Source: Nocardioides sp. NBC_00368
GTDB taxonomy: Bacteria > Actinomycetota > Actinomycetes > Propionibacteriales > Nocardioidaceae
DNA: 64,000 bases
Direction of reading: 5' to 3'
Assembly (NCBI RefSeq): GCF_036090055.1
Contig: NZ_CP107970.1
Location: forward strand, 5,849,001-5,913,000
The position numbers and the translations under genes are program-made. The first letter of the stretch is position 1. Every line of letters begins with the position of its first letter. Below the pieces are notes generated by a model. That model had not been told where the DNA came from and did no database searches. It worked only from the letters and a program-made list of their open reading frames with translations. Below, in pieces: positions 27,476 through 36,234 of the stretch.

Positions 27476-28720
27476 ATGCTTTTCCGCATGACCACCGACA
27501 CGGCCACCGACCTGCTGCCGCTGGAGGGGATCACCGTGGTGGCCCTCGAGCAGGCCGTCGCGGCCCCGCTCGCCACCCGTCACCTCGCGGACCTCGGTGC
27601 CCGCGTGATCAAGCTCGAGCGGGTGGGCGAGGGCGACTTCGCGCGCAACTACGACCACGCGGTGCACGGCCTCGCCTCCCACTTCGTGTGGCTCAACCGC
27701 GGCAAGGAGTCGGTGGCGCTCGACCTCAAGTCGCCCGACGGCGCCGAGCTCGCGCGCCGGCTGGTCGCCGGAGCCGACGTGTTCCTGCAGAACGCCGCGC
27801 CGGGTGCCGCCGAGCGGCTCGGCCTCGGAGCCGAGGAGCTCGCCGAACGCCACCCGCGGCTCGTCGTCGCCGGCATCTCCGGCTACGGCACCGGCGGTCC
27901 GCTGCGCGACCGCAAGGCCTACGACATGCTGATCCAGGCGGAGTCCGGCCTGATCTCGGTCACCGGGACCCCCGAGACGCCGACCAAGACCGGCGTCCCG
28001 AGCTCCGACATCGCCGCCGGGCTCTATACCAGCCAGGCGATCGTCGCCGCTCTGTTCCGCCGCGAGCGCACCGGCAGGGGCGGCATCGTCGACGTGTCGA
28101 TGTTCGACGCGACCGTGGAGTGGCTCGGCCACCCGATGTACATGCAGATGTACGGCGGCCGCCAGATCCCGCGCATGGGACTCAGTCACGCCTCGATCGC
28201 CCCCTACGACGCCTACCCGACCGCCGACGGGGAGATCCTCATCGGCGTCCAGAACGACCGCGGCTGGCGGGCGCTGGTGACCGACGTCTTCCTCCGGCCC
28301 GACCTCGCCGACCACCCGCGGCTGGCCACCAACCCGCTGCGCGTCGCCAACCGCGAGGAGTGCGACGCGGTCGTCGCCGAGCACACCCGTGGCTTCGCCA
28401 CCGCCGACCTCGATGCCCGGCTCGCCGCGGCCGGCGTGCCCGCTGCCCAGATCAACGACATGTCCGGCCTCGTCGACCACCCGCAGCTCGTCGGGCGCGA
28501 CCGGTGGCGCGATGTCGACACCCCCGCAGGGCCGGTCCGCGGCGTACTGCCGCCGATGACGTTCCGCGACGTCGAGCTGCCGATGGGAGCGATCCCCGAG
28601 CTCGGCGCCCACACCGATGCCGTCCTCGCAGAGCTCGGCCTCGACACCGGCACCATCGACCGGCTGGCCGCAGATGGTGTGGTCGGCCGGCCCGGCGACG
28701 TACCCGTTCCCACGCCCTGA
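27476..28720 (+). CDS. CaiB/BaiF-type (class III) CoA-transferase
   Basis: 414 residues from the ATG at 27476; an ATG at 27488 is equally possible, since neither has a strong ribosome site. LEGITVVALEQAVAAPLATRHLADLGARVIKLE opens the fold. The conserved GKESVALDLKSPDGAELARRLV block and GISGYGTGGPLRDRKAYDMLIQAESGLIS match formyl-, succinyl- and glutarate-CoA transferase relatives. First gene of a plus-strand operon with an acyl-CoA dehydrogenase and an enoyl-CoA hydratase, so it most likely activates a carboxylic acid for beta-oxidation. Confidence 0.88.
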   Translation: MLFRMTTDTATDLLPLEGITVVALEQAVAAPLATRHLADLGARVIKLERVGEGDFARNYDHAVHGLASHFVWLNRGKESVALDLKSPDGAELARRLVAGADVFLQNAAPGAAERLGLGAEELAERHPRLVVAGISGYGTGGPLRDRKAYDMLIQAESGLISVTGTPETPTKTGVPSSDIAAGLYTSQAIVAALFRRERTGRGGIVDVSMFDATVEWLGHPMYMQMYGGRQIPRMGLSHASIAPYDAYPTADGEILIGVQNDRGWRALVTDVFLRPDLADHPRLATNPLRVANREECDAVVAEHTRGFATADLDARLAAAGVPAAQINDMSGLVDHPQLVGRDRWRDVDTPAGPVRGVLPPMTFRDVELPMGAIPELGAHTDAVLAELGLDTGTIDRLAADGVVGRPGDVPVPTP

Positions 28721-28740
28721 TCCCGCACGAAGGAGCACCC

Positions 28741-29889
28741 ATGGAGCCCGACGAGTTCACCTCGATCCTCGACGCCGTCCGCGCGTTCGTCCGCAAGGAG
28801 GTCGTCACGGCCGAGGACGAGATCGAGGAGACCGACCAGATTCCCGACCGGCTCCGCCAGCAGGCCGCGGCCATGGGGCTGTTCGGCTATGCGATCCCCG
28901 AGGAGTACGGCGGTCTCGGTTTCACCATGTCGGAGGAGGTCCGGCTGGCGATGGAGCTCGGCTGGACGACGCCGTCGTTCCGCTCGATGTTCGGCACCAA
29001 CAACGGGATCGCCGGTCAGGTGCTGGTCAACTGCGGCACCGAGCGGCAGAAGCAGCAGTACCTGCCGGGGCTGGCCGGCGGCGACCTGGTGGCGTCCTTC
29101 GCGCTGACCGAGCCGGAGGCCGGCTCCGACCCGAGCGGCCTGCGCACGCGCGCGGTGCGTGAGGGCGATGCGTACGTCATCAACGGGCAGAAGCGCTTCA
29201 TCACCAACGCGATCTGGGCCGATCTGCTCATGGTCTTCGCCCGGACCGGCGACCTCGCCGAGGGCGCGAAGAACATCTCGGTGTTCGTGGTGCCGACCGA
29301 CGCCCCCGGCGTCACCATCGGGCCGCGCGACCACAAGATGGGTCAGCGCGGTGCGGTGACCTCGGAGATCTTCCTCGACAACGTGCGGGTGCCCGCCGAG
29401 AACCTGGTCGGCGAGGTCGAGGGCGAGGGCTTCTCGGCGGCGATGCGGTCGCTGGCCAAGGGCCGGCTGCACATCGCGGCGCTGACCGTCGGCCTGGCCG
29501 ACCGGCTGATCGAGGAGAGCCTGCGCCACGCCACGACCAACGGCCAGGGCGGCCAGAAGCTGGCCGAGTTCCAGCTGATCCAGGCGATGCTCGCCGAGAG
29601 CCGGACCGAGGCGTACGCCGGTCGGGCGATGGTGCTCGAGGCCGCCCGCAGCTGGGACGACGGCAGCGACCGGCGTACGGCACCGTCGCTGTGCAAGCTG
29701 TTCTGCACCGAGGCCGTCGACCGGATCGCCGACCGCGCGGTCCAGATCCACGGCGGTCTCGGCTACATGCGCGAGGTGCCGGTCGAGCGGTTCTACCGCG
29801 ACGCGCGGCTCTTCCGCCTCTACGAGGGCACCAGCGAGATCCAGAAGCTGATCATCGCCAAGCAGATGGTCAAGGAGTTCCAGGGATGA
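28741..29889 (+). CDS. Acyl-CoA dehydrogenase
   Basis: 382 residues, AAGGAG before the ATG. FALTEPEAGSDPSGLRTRAV and RFITNAIWADLLMVFART are the FAD/substrate strands. The catalytic base is the Glu of LYEGTSEIQKLIIAKQ near the C-terminus, the MCAD/SCAD position. MGQRGAVTSEIFLDNVRVPAENLVG supports the short/medium-chain group. It oxidises the CoA ester made by the upstream transferase; electrons go to ETF encoded elsewhere. Overlaps the next gene by ATGA. Confidence 0.92.
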   Translation: MEPDEFTSILDAVRAFVRKEVVTAEDEIEETDQIPDRLRQQAAAMGLFGYAIPEEYGGLGFTMSEEVRLAMELGWTTPSFRSMFGTNNGIAGQVLVNCGTERQKQQYLPGLAGGDLVASFALTEPEAGSDPSGLRTRAVREGDAYVINGQKRFITNAIWADLLMVFARTGDLAEGAKNISVFVVPTDAPGVTIGPRDHKMGQRGAVTSEIFLDNVRVPAENLVGEVEGEGFSAAMRSLAKGRLHIAALTVGLADRLIEESLRHATTNGQGGQKLAEFQLIQAMLAESRTEAYAGRAMVLEAARSWDDGSDRRTAPSLCKLFCTEAVDRIADRAVQIHGGLGYMREVPVERFYRDARLFRLYEGTSEIQKLIIAKQMVKEFQG

Positions 29890-30662
29890 CCTCGGCGCGT
29901 GCCAGGGCGGTCCGCGTCGAGGACCGGGGCCACGTCCGGATCCTCACCCTCGACCGCCCCGAGCGCCGCAACGCGCTCGACCTCGCCGACCGGCTGGACC
30001 TGCTCGACGCGCTCCGGGCAGCCGAGGTGGAGGCCCGCGCCGTCGTCCTGACCGGCTCCGGCTCGGTGTTCTCCGCGGGCGGCGACATCCGGTCGATGTC
30101 GCAGGACCGCGATGTCGCCCGGCAGCGTCTCGACGTCGTCAACGCCGTCGTACGCCAGCTCGTCAACGGCGAGCGGTCGATCGTGGCCGCGGTCGAGGGC
30201 GGCGCCTACGGCCTCGGCCTCGCCCTGGCCGCCGCCTGCGACCTCGTGGTCGCCGGCCGCTCGGCGACCTTCTCGACCTCCTTCGGGAAGATCGGCCTCG
30301 GCCCCGACACCGGCCTCGCCTACACCCTCCCGCGCCGCGTCGGCCAGGGACGCGCACGCGAGCTGCTGCTGACCGTACGCACCTTCGACGCCGCCGAGGC
30401 CGAGCGGATCGGCGCGGTCGAGACCGTCGTCGACGACGGCACCGCCCTCGACCACGCGGTCGAGCTGGCCGCCCGCGTGGCCGAGCTCTCGGCGCCGATG
30501 GTGACCGGAACGCGGCGCATCCTCACCCAGGCCGACCAGAGTCTCGACGGCGTACTCGCGGCCGAGGCCGACCTCCAGGTCGAGCTCCTCGCCGGCGAGC
30601 AGTTCGCCGAGGGCCGGGCCGCCTTCCTCGAGCGCCGGCGGCCCGACTTCATCGACGCCTGA
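29886..30662 (+). CDS. Enoyl-CoA hydratase/isomerase family protein
   Basis: 258 residues of crotonase fold. The oxyanion-hole regions are FSAGGDIRSM (near 63-72) and VEGGAYGLGLALAAACDLVVA (about 102-122). The usual second catalytic glutamate position reads DTGLAYTLPRRVG, so only one of the classical ECH glutamates is obvious and an isomerase or other crotonase activity is possible. Third gene of the operon, translationally coupled to the dehydrogenase. Confidence 0.87.
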   Translation: MTSARARAVRVEDRGHVRILTLDRPERRNALDLADRLDLLDALRAAEVEARAVVLTGSGSVFSAGGDIRSMSQDRDVARQRLDVVNAVVRQLVNGERSIVAAVEGGAYGLGLALAAACDLVVAGRSATFSTSFGKIGLGPDTGLAYTLPRRVGQGRARELLLTVRTFDAAEAERIGAVETVVDDGTALDHAVELAARVAELSAPMVTGTRRILTQADQSLDGVLAAEADLQVELLAGEQFAEGRAAFLERRRPDFIDA

Positions 30663-30706
30663 GCAGGGAGGTTGTACGTCCGGCCGATCCGCGCAAGGCT
30701 TCGGGC

Positions 30707-32026
30707 ATGACGTCGCCGCTGGTCCGGGTCCATTCGCTGACGACACGTGTCGAGGCACCGATCGAAGAGGTCTTCGAGTGGCATCGGAGGCCGGGAGCGA
30801 TCCACCGGCTGATGCCACCGTGGACGCCGGGGGAGGTGCGGGTGGAGGCGACCGACCTGGCCGACGGCACCGCGGTGCTCTCGCTCGGCCGCGGCGTGGA
30901 CTGGGTCGCCCGCCACGACCCCGAGGCCTACGACCCGCCACACCTGTTCACCGACCGGCTCGCGTCGCTGCGGCCGCTGTCGTGGACCCACCGGCACGAG
31001 TTCGCCGCATCCGGTGAGGCCACGCTGGTCACCGACCGGATCGAGACCAACGTGCTCGGGAAGATGGTGGACCGGATGCTCGGCTACCGCCACGCCCAGC
31101 TGAGCGCCGATCTGGCCGCCCACCACCGGACGTACGCAGGCGGCAAAGCCCTCACCGTCGCGGTCACCGGTTCGAGCGGGACCGTCGGGCGCGCCCTGGT
31201 CCCGTTCCTCACCACGGGCGGCCACCGGGTGATCCGGCTGGTGCGGCACGCCCCGGCGGGGGAGGACGAGCGCCGCTGGGACCCGTCCGCCCCCGCGCCT
31301 GACCTCCTCGACGGGGTCGACGCGGTCGTCCACCTGGCCGGAGCGTCCATCGCGGGCCGCTTCACCCAGGCGCACAAGGCGGCGATCCGCGACTCCCGGA
31401 TCGAGCCGACCCGGCGGCTCGTCGAGGCGGCGGCCCGCAGCGGCGTACCCACCTTCGTGAGCGCGTCCGCGATCGGGATCTACGGCGCCGACCGAGGTGA
31501 CGAGGTCCTCACCGAGACCTCGGTGCCGGGCACGGGATTCCTCGCCGACGTCGTCGCCGACTGGGAGGCTGCGAGCCGGGTCGACGGACCGCGAGTGGTG
31601 AACGTGAGGACCGGGATCGTCCAGACGCCCGCCGGGGGAGCGCTGCGGCTGCAGCGACCGCTCTTCGCGGCCGGCCTGGGCGGGCGGCTCGGCAGCGGCG
31701 AGCAGTGGCTGAGCTGGATCGGCATCGACGACCTCGTCGACATCTACCACCGCGCGCTCCTCGACGAGACGCTGGACGGTCCGGTCAACGCGGTCGCTCC
31801 CGAGCCGGTCACCGGCCGGGTCTACGCGCAGACCCTCGCCCACGTGCTACGCCGCCCCGCGCTGCTGCCCACCCCGGCCCTCGGCCCGCGGCTCCTGCTC
31901 GGCAAGGAGGGGGCGGACGAGATGGCGCTGGCGAGCCAGCGGGTCGAGCCGGTCACGCTCGGGAGCGACCACGAGTTCCGCCATCCGACGCTGGAGGAGA
32001 CGCTGCGCCACGTGCTCGGGCGCTGA
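30707..32026 (+). CDS. TIGR01777-type epimerase fused to an SRPBCC domain
   Basis: 439 residues. Residues 1-145 form an SRPBCC (START-like) domain: VEAPIEEVFEWHRRPGAIHRLMPPW and SWTHRHEFAASGEATLVTDRIE. Residues 148-435 form an extended-SDR domain with VTGSSGTVGRALV, VHLAGASIAGRFTQAHKAAIRDSR and FVSASAIGIYG, the marks of the SulA/YfcH group. The ligand is unknown. This fusion is widespread in actinobacteria. No clear tie to the preceding operon; a 44-base gap separates them. Confidence 0.87.
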   Translation: MTSPLVRVHSLTTRVEAPIEEVFEWHRRPGAIHRLMPPWTPGEVRVEATDLADGTAVLSLGRGVDWVARHDPEAYDPPHLFTDRLASLRPLSWTHRHEFAASGEATLVTDRIETNVLGKMVDRMLGYRHAQLSADLAAHHRTYAGGKALTVAVTGSSGTVGRALVPFLTTGGHRVIRLVRHAPAGEDERRWDPSAPAPDLLDGVDAVVHLAGASIAGRFTQAHKAAIRDSRIEPTRRLVEAAARSGVPTFVSASAIGIYGADRGDEVLTETSVPGTGFLADVVADWEAASRVDGPRVVNVRTGIVQTPAGGALRLQRPLFAAGLGGRLGSGEQWLSWIGIDDLVDIYHRALLDETLDGPVNAVAPEPVTGRVYAQTLAHVLRRPALLPTPALGPRLLLGKEGADEMALASQRVEPVTLGSDHEFRHPTLEETLRHVLGR

Positions 32027-32029
32027 GGC

Positions 32030-33154
32030 TCAGGCCTCGCCGCCGAGCAGAAGATTCGCCGCGACCGCCGCTCCGTCGACCCGGGCCTCGGCGGCCATCG
32101 CGGTCGCGCGGGCGCGGACCTCGGGTGCGAGCGCGGCGCGGAGAGCAGCGGTGAGCGACTCGACCGTCGGTGCGGCGCCGTCGTGGGCGACCCCGACACC
32201 GACATCGGCGACGCGGCCGGCCCAGTACACCTGGTCGCCGGCCTGGGGGACGACCACCTGCGGTGCGCCGGCCCGGTAGGCCGTGGTCATCGTGCCCGCG
32301 CCACCGTGGTGGACGACGGCGGCGACCCGGCCGAAGAGCCTGCGGTGGTTGACCTCACCGACGACGAAGCAGTCGTCTCGGCCGTCGACGACGTCCAGTC
32401 CCGCCCAGCCGCGCCCGATGACCACTCGCCGTCCCTGCGCGCGGATGGCCTCGACCGCGACCCGCACACTCTCCTCGCCGACGGTGCGCATGCTGCCGAA
32501 CCCGACATAGACCGGCTCCTCGCCGGCGTCCAGGAAGCCGAGCAGATCGGCCGGGAGCGGGCGGTCGTCGTCGAGCACCCAGGCGCCGGTCTGCACGACG
32601 TCGAGACCTGGCGTCCCGTTCCACGGGCCGAGGGTCGGATCGGCCGCCAGGAGCGGGTGAGTGGTGAACATGAACTCGGCGACATCGGTGACCGGCGAGA
32701 GCCCGATCGAGGTCCGGTGGGCGTCGAGAGGCTCCTTGAACAGCTCGGTGAAGCTGCGCCCGCCCAGGCCGTCGACGACATCGGGGCAGAACAGGACGTA
32801 GTGGTAGGGGATACCGAGCTTCTCGGCCACCGAGGGCGCGACGAACTGCGACATCGCGGTGGCGACCACCACGTCACAGCCCTCAGCGGCCTCGGCCACC
32901 GTGTCGTACTGCGCCGTGATGAAGTCCGTCACCCGCTGGTGACGCTCCTCGGGCGTCGGTGGCCGCTCCCACGACCGCCACGGCTTGAGGAACGGCACGT
33001 GCGGTACACCCTCCCGTGACAGCAGGTCGGCGAACTCCGCGTCCGGCGGCGCACACATCCGCACCTCGGCGCCCCTCCGCTGCAGCTGCACCGCCAGCGC
33101 CACCAACGGCTCGACATCGCCGCGCGACCCGTACGTCGACAACAGCACCCGCAT
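32030..33154 (-). CDS. GT1-family (GT-B) glycosyltransferase
   Basis: 374 residues from the ATG at 33154, which has GGAG upstream. The N-terminal acceptor domain starts MRVLLSTYGSRGDVEPLVALAVQL. The C-terminal donor domain contains VYVGFGSM and HHGGAGTMTTAYRAGAPQVVVPQAGDQVYWAGRV, the donor-binding signature of UDP- or dTDP-sugar transferases acting on sterols, macrolides or lipids. No secondary-metabolite genes are nearby, so the acceptor is unknown. Convergent with the epimerase gene, four bases apart. Confidence 0.87.
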   Translation of the reverse strand: MRVLLSTYGSRGDVEPLVALAVQLQRRGAEVRMCAPPDAEFADLLSREGVPHVPFLKPWRSWERPPTPEERHQRVTDFITAQYDTVAEAAEGCDVVVATAMSQFVAPSVAEKLGIPYHYVLFCPDVVDGLGGRSFTELFKEPLDAHRTSIGLSPVTDVAEFMFTTHPLLAADPTLGPWNGTPGLDVVQTGAWVLDDDRPLPADLLGFLDAGEEPVYVGFGSMRTVGEESVRVAVEAIRAQGRRVVIGRGWAGLDVVDGRDDCFVVGEVNHRRLFGRVAAVVHHGGAGTMTTAYRAGAPQVVVPQAGDQVYWAGRVADVGVGVAHDGAAPTVESLTAALRAALAPEVRARATAMAAEARVDGAAVAANLLLGGEA

Positions 33155-33222
33155 CCATGGCTCCGTTCCGTGGGCCCGGGCCGCGCCCGGGAGGACGGCA
33201 GCATACGGCTTCGGGGCCGCGC

Positions 33223-34167
33223 TCAGGAGGTCGGCAGCGCGATCCGGGTGAGGCGCTCGGAGATCTCCCACAGGCGTGCGGCGTCCTCGGCGTTGACCAG
33301 CGGCCGGTAGAGCGCCTGCTCGGCGGGCGCGCCGCCGAGGTTTCCCGGCCCCCTGGGGCCGTACATCCGGCCGCCGACGGCCTCGGGCGACGTCGCGGCC
33401 AGCAGCGCGGGGAGGGCGGCGGTCTCGGGGGTGCCGAGGAGGATCCCGCGGGCCGAGAGCCAGCGGATCATGCGTACGGAGAGCGTGTCGGTCGTACGTC
33501 CGATCTCGGGTCGCGCGGCCAGCAGGTTGGTCGGGGCGACGCCGGGGTGGGAGAGGTTGCTGGTGATGCCCCAGCCGCCGGCCCGGCTGCGCCGATCCAG
33601 CTCCAGGCCGAAGAGGCCGACGGCGACCTTGGACTGGCTGTAGGCCTTCATGACATGGTAGCTCTGCTCCCAGTTGGGGTCCTCCCAGTTGATCGCGCCC
33701 CGCCTCGCGGCGACGCTGACCTGGGACGTCACCCGAGCCTGCCCGGCCCGCAGCAGCGGCAGGATCTTGGCGACGAGGGCGAAGTGGCCGAGGTGGTTGG
33801 TGCCGAGCTGGAGCTCGAACCCGTCGGCGGTCGTCTGCCGCTCCGGCGGCGTCATCACCCCGGCGTTGTTGATCATCAGGTGGAACGGCTGGTCCTCGCC
33901 CAGCAGCGTCTCGGAGAGCGCCGCCACCGACGCCAGCGAGGACAGGTCGAGGTCGCGCAGCGAGACCCTCGCCTCCGGGACCTTTCCGCGGATCGTGGCC
34001 AGCGCCTTCTCGCCCTTGGCGGCGTTGCGTACCGGTATGACGACCTCGGCTCCGGCGGCCGCGAGCCGGGTGGCCATCACCAGCCCCATCCCGTCGCTGG
34101 CTCCGGTGACCAGGGCTCGTCTGCCGGACAGGTCCGGGATCGTGATGTCGATGGGTCGGCGTGGCAT
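33223..34167 (-). CDS. SDR-family oxidoreductase (retinol-dehydrogenase-like)
   Basis: 314 residues; GAGGAG lies upstream of the ATG. TGASDGMG at 21-28 binds the nucleotide, NNAGVM follows, and AYSQSKVA gives the Tyr-x3-Lys pair. Length and the C-terminal extension match the oxidoreductase group related to RDH/WW-domain SDRs, often annotated only as SDR. Possibly co-transcribed with the downstream glycosyltransferase (68-base gap). Substrate unknown. Confidence 0.85.
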   Translation of the reverse strand: MPRRPIDITIPDLSGRRALVTGASDGMGLVMATRLAAAGAEVVIPVRNAAKGEKALATIRGKVPEARVSLRDLDLSSLASVAALSETLLGEDQPFHLMINNAGVMTPPERQTTADGFELQLGTNHLGHFALVAKILPLLRAGQARVTSQVSVAARRGAINWEDPNWEQSYHVMKAYSQSKVAVGLFGLELDRRSRAGGWGITSNLSHPGVAPTNLLAARPEIGRTTDTLSVRMIRWLSARGILLGTPETAALPALLAATSPEAVGGRMYGPRGPGNLGGAPAEQALYRPLVNAEDAARLWEISERLTRIALPTS

Positions 34168-34299
34168 CGGTCTGCTCCTCGAGAAGGGCTCTGGGGTCGG
34201 ATCCATCCTCGGTCGCTCACCCGGGTCTATCCAGGGTCTGCCGATCCCAGCCTCGGCGGTCCACGCATGTGGCCGCCGCGCGTCGGGTACGTCGATGGG

Positions 34300-34935
34300 G
34301 TGAGTGAACGGGAGCGCGACGTGGTGCGGCGTCTGCTCGACGCCGGCGGCATGACGTACGCCGAGGAGGCCGGCATCCGGCTCCGGGACAAGCCGTCGCC
34401 GCTCTACCGGCTGCTCGTCCTGGCGATGCTCTCCTCGACCCGGATCTCGACCGACATCGCGGTCGCGGCGGCGCGCGAGGTGTCGGCCGCCGGATGGCGT
34501 ACGCCGCAACGGCTGCTCGACTCGACCTGGCAGCAGCGCGTGGACGCGCTCGGGCGGGCGCACTACCGCCGCTACGACGAGAGCACCGCGACCAAGCTCG
34601 AGGAGCAGGCCCGGTGGCTGCTGGACACCTACCGCGGAGACCTCCGCCGGCTCCGCCCCTCCTCCCGCGACGACGCCGACGCGTTGATCGACGCGCTCAC
34701 CGAGTCGCCGCGCATCGGCCCGGTCGGAGCCCGGATCTTCTGCCGCGAGGTCCAGGACGTGTGGCCGGCGCTGTCCCCCTTCCTCGACGGCCCGCTCCTG
34801 GACCAGGCCGGGGAGCTCGGCCTGCCCGAGGACCCGGACGAACTCGCCGCGCTGGTCCCTGACGGGCGCTGCGCCCCGCTCGCGGCCGCGCTCACCCGAG
34901 CGCGTCACGGGCTTCCCGATCTCGAGGTGAGCTGA
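34300..34935 (+). CDS. HhH-GPD-type endonuclease III-like protein
   Basis: 211 residues from the GTG at 34300; an ATG at 34267 would add 11 residues. LYRLLVLAMLSSTRISTDIAVAAAREV resembles the first helices of the Nth fold. SPRIGPVGARIFCREVQDVW is the helix-hairpin-helix followed by the usual aspartate region. There is no C-terminal four-cysteine Fe-S loop, and the catalytic lysine of Nth is not evident, so glycosylase activity is uncertain. Stand-alone gene. Confidence 0.7.
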   Translation: MSERERDVVRRLLDAGGMTYAEEAGIRLRDKPSPLYRLLVLAMLSSTRISTDIAVAAAREVSAAGWRTPQRLLDSTWQQRVDALGRAHYRRYDESTATKLEEQARWLLDTYRGDLRRLRPSSRDDADALIDALTESPRIGPVGARIFCREVQDVWPALSPFLDGPLLDQAGELGLPEDPDELAALVPDGRCAPLAAALTRARHGLPDLEVS

Positions 34936-34966
34936 GGGCCTCCCACCCGTCCTGGGTGATCCCGCT

Positions 34967-34972
34967 TAGGAT
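34967..34972 (+). promoter_or_regulatory. -10 element of a leaderless lacI promoter
   Basis: TAGGAT ends six bases before the ATG at 34979, so transcription would begin at or next to the start codon. No ribosome-binding site lies in front of the ATG. The -35 region is weak. Confidence 0.5.
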
Positions 34973-34978
34973 CACCGC

Positions 34979-35995
34979 ATGGTTCACGGGGAGTCGAAGA
35001 ACGCGCCGAGCATGGCGGATGTGGCGGCCCGGGCAGGGGTCTCGCACCAGACCGTGTCCCGGGTGGTCAACGGCTCCGATGCCGTACGCGGCGACACCCG
35101 CGACCGGGTGCTGGCGGCTATCGAGGAGCTGGGCTACCGGCGCAACAAGTCGGCGCGGGCACTGGTGACCCGGCGGTCCGGACGTCTGGGCCTGCTCTAC
35201 TCCCAGCCGCACCTGTACGGGCCCGGCACCCTGGCCGCCTCGGTGCACCAGGCCGGCCAGCGGGCCGGCTACGACATCATCCTGAGCCCGGTGCCGCACC
35301 TGGACGCGACCTCGGCGGAGGGGGCGATCGAGGCGCTGCTCGACGACGCGGTCGAGGCTGTGCTCCTCGGCGTCTCGCACCAGTCGTTGGAGGACCTGGT
35401 CGCCCAGATCGCGTCCACCGTCGAGGTCGTGATGATCCACAGCGACCCGCCGGAGGGGGTACGCTCGGTGGGGATCGACCAGCGCGCCGGAGCCGTGCTG
35501 GCCACGCAGTACCTGCTGGACCTCGGCCACCGCACCATCGCCCACGTGGCCGGTCCGGTCGGCTGGATCGACGCCGGACAGCGCCGGGAGGGCTGGCTGG
35601 CCGCGCTCCGCGACGCCGACGCCCGACCGGGCCCGGAGATCTTCGGCGACTGGTCGAGCCGCAGCGGCTACGAGGCCGGTGCCGCGATCGCCCGGGACCC
35701 GTCGGTCACCGCCGTCTTCGCGGCCAACGACTCGATGGCGCTCGGCGTGATCCGGGCGCTCCACGAGGCCGGCCGCCGGGTCCCGCAGGACGTGAGCGTG
35801 GTCGGCTTCGACGACGTCCCGGACGCGGCCTACCTGTGGCCGCCGCTGACCACCGTCCGGCAGGACTTCGCGTCGCTGGGCGAGCTCGCCGTGGAGGTGG
35901 CCACCAAGGCCATCGCCGACGGCACCGTCGAGGTGCCCCCGCTGCTGCAGCCCGAGCTGGTCGTGCGGTCCTCGGCTGCCCACAGGCCGAGCTGA
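34979..35995 (+). CDS. LacI-family regulator, probable arabinose repressor
   Basis: 338 residues. The HTH spans about 11-35 (SMADVAARAGVSHQTVSRVVNG), followed by a hinge (YRRNKSARALV) and a periplasmic-binding-type domain with VFAANDSMALGVIRALHEAGRRVPQDVSVVGFDDVP. It lies directly upstream of an araBDA operon, whose promoter contains a LacI-type near-palindrome at 36174-36189. By analogy with actinobacterial LacI-type AraR, it should repress the operon until L-arabinose or a derivative binds. The name araR is withheld because the link rests on position. Confidence 0.88.
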   Translation: MVHGESKNAPSMADVAARAGVSHQTVSRVVNGSDAVRGDTRDRVLAAIEELGYRRNKSARALVTRRSGRLGLLYSQPHLYGPGTLAASVHQAGQRAGYDIILSPVPHLDATSAEGAIEALLDDAVEAVLLGVSHQSLEDLVAQIASTVEVVMIHSDPPEGVRSVGIDQRAGAVLATQYLLDLGHRTIAHVAGPVGWIDAGQRREGWLAALRDADARPGPEIFGDWSSRSGYEAGAAIARDPSVTAVFAANDSMALGVIRALHEAGRRVPQDVSVVGFDDVPDAAYLWPPLTTVRQDFASLGELAVEVATKAIADGTVEVPPLLQPELVVRSSAAHRPS

Positions 35996-36047
35996 CCGAT
36001 ACCGCCGAGGCGTCACGTACGTCGGCCGAGACGTCACCTACGTCGGT

Positions 36048-36073
36048 CGAGTTGGCATCGCCATGCCAACTCG
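36048..36073 (+). terminator. Hairpin after lacI
   Basis: CGAGTTGGCAT (36048-36058) and ATGCCAACTCG (36063-36073) form a perfect 11-bp stem with a CGCC loop. Likely terminator of the lacI transcript, 50 bases past its stop. Confidence 0.75.
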
Positions 36074-36133
36074 CCCGACGGGGCTGACGCCTCGCCCGAC
36101 GGGGCCGACGCCTCGCCCGACGGGGCCGACGCC
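36071..36133. repeat. Three 21-bp tandem repeats in the lacI-araB gap
   Basis: Three direct copies at 36071-36091, 36092-36112 and 36113-36133, each TCGCCCGACGGGGC(T/C)GACGC followed by C. The first copy overlaps the lacI hairpin. The array separates the terminator from the ara promoter. No function can be read from it. Confidence 0.95.
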
Positions 36134-36173
36134 TCGGCATCTCTTCTGGAACAGGAGGTAACTCGCGCGTAAT

Positions 36174-36189
36174 ATGTTAGCGTTCACAT
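36174..36189 (+). promoter_or_regulatory. LacI-type operator and -10 region of araBDA
   Basis: ATGTTAGCGTTCACAT is a near-palindrome with a central CG, the design of LacI-family operators; actinobacterial arabinose repressor sites have the form TGTTAGCGCTAACA. It overlaps TAATAT (36170-36175), a plausible -10. Start of araB is 46 bases further. Confidence 0.65.
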
Positions 36190-36234
36190 CGCCTCGAACC
36201 CCACCCCGAGCCGCCGGGCAGAAACGGAGCCGTG

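Noticed and set aside
36001..36230. Riboswitch or small RNA in the lacI-araB gap
   Set aside because: The structure is explained by one terminator hairpin and tandem repeats; no known aptamer pattern was seen.
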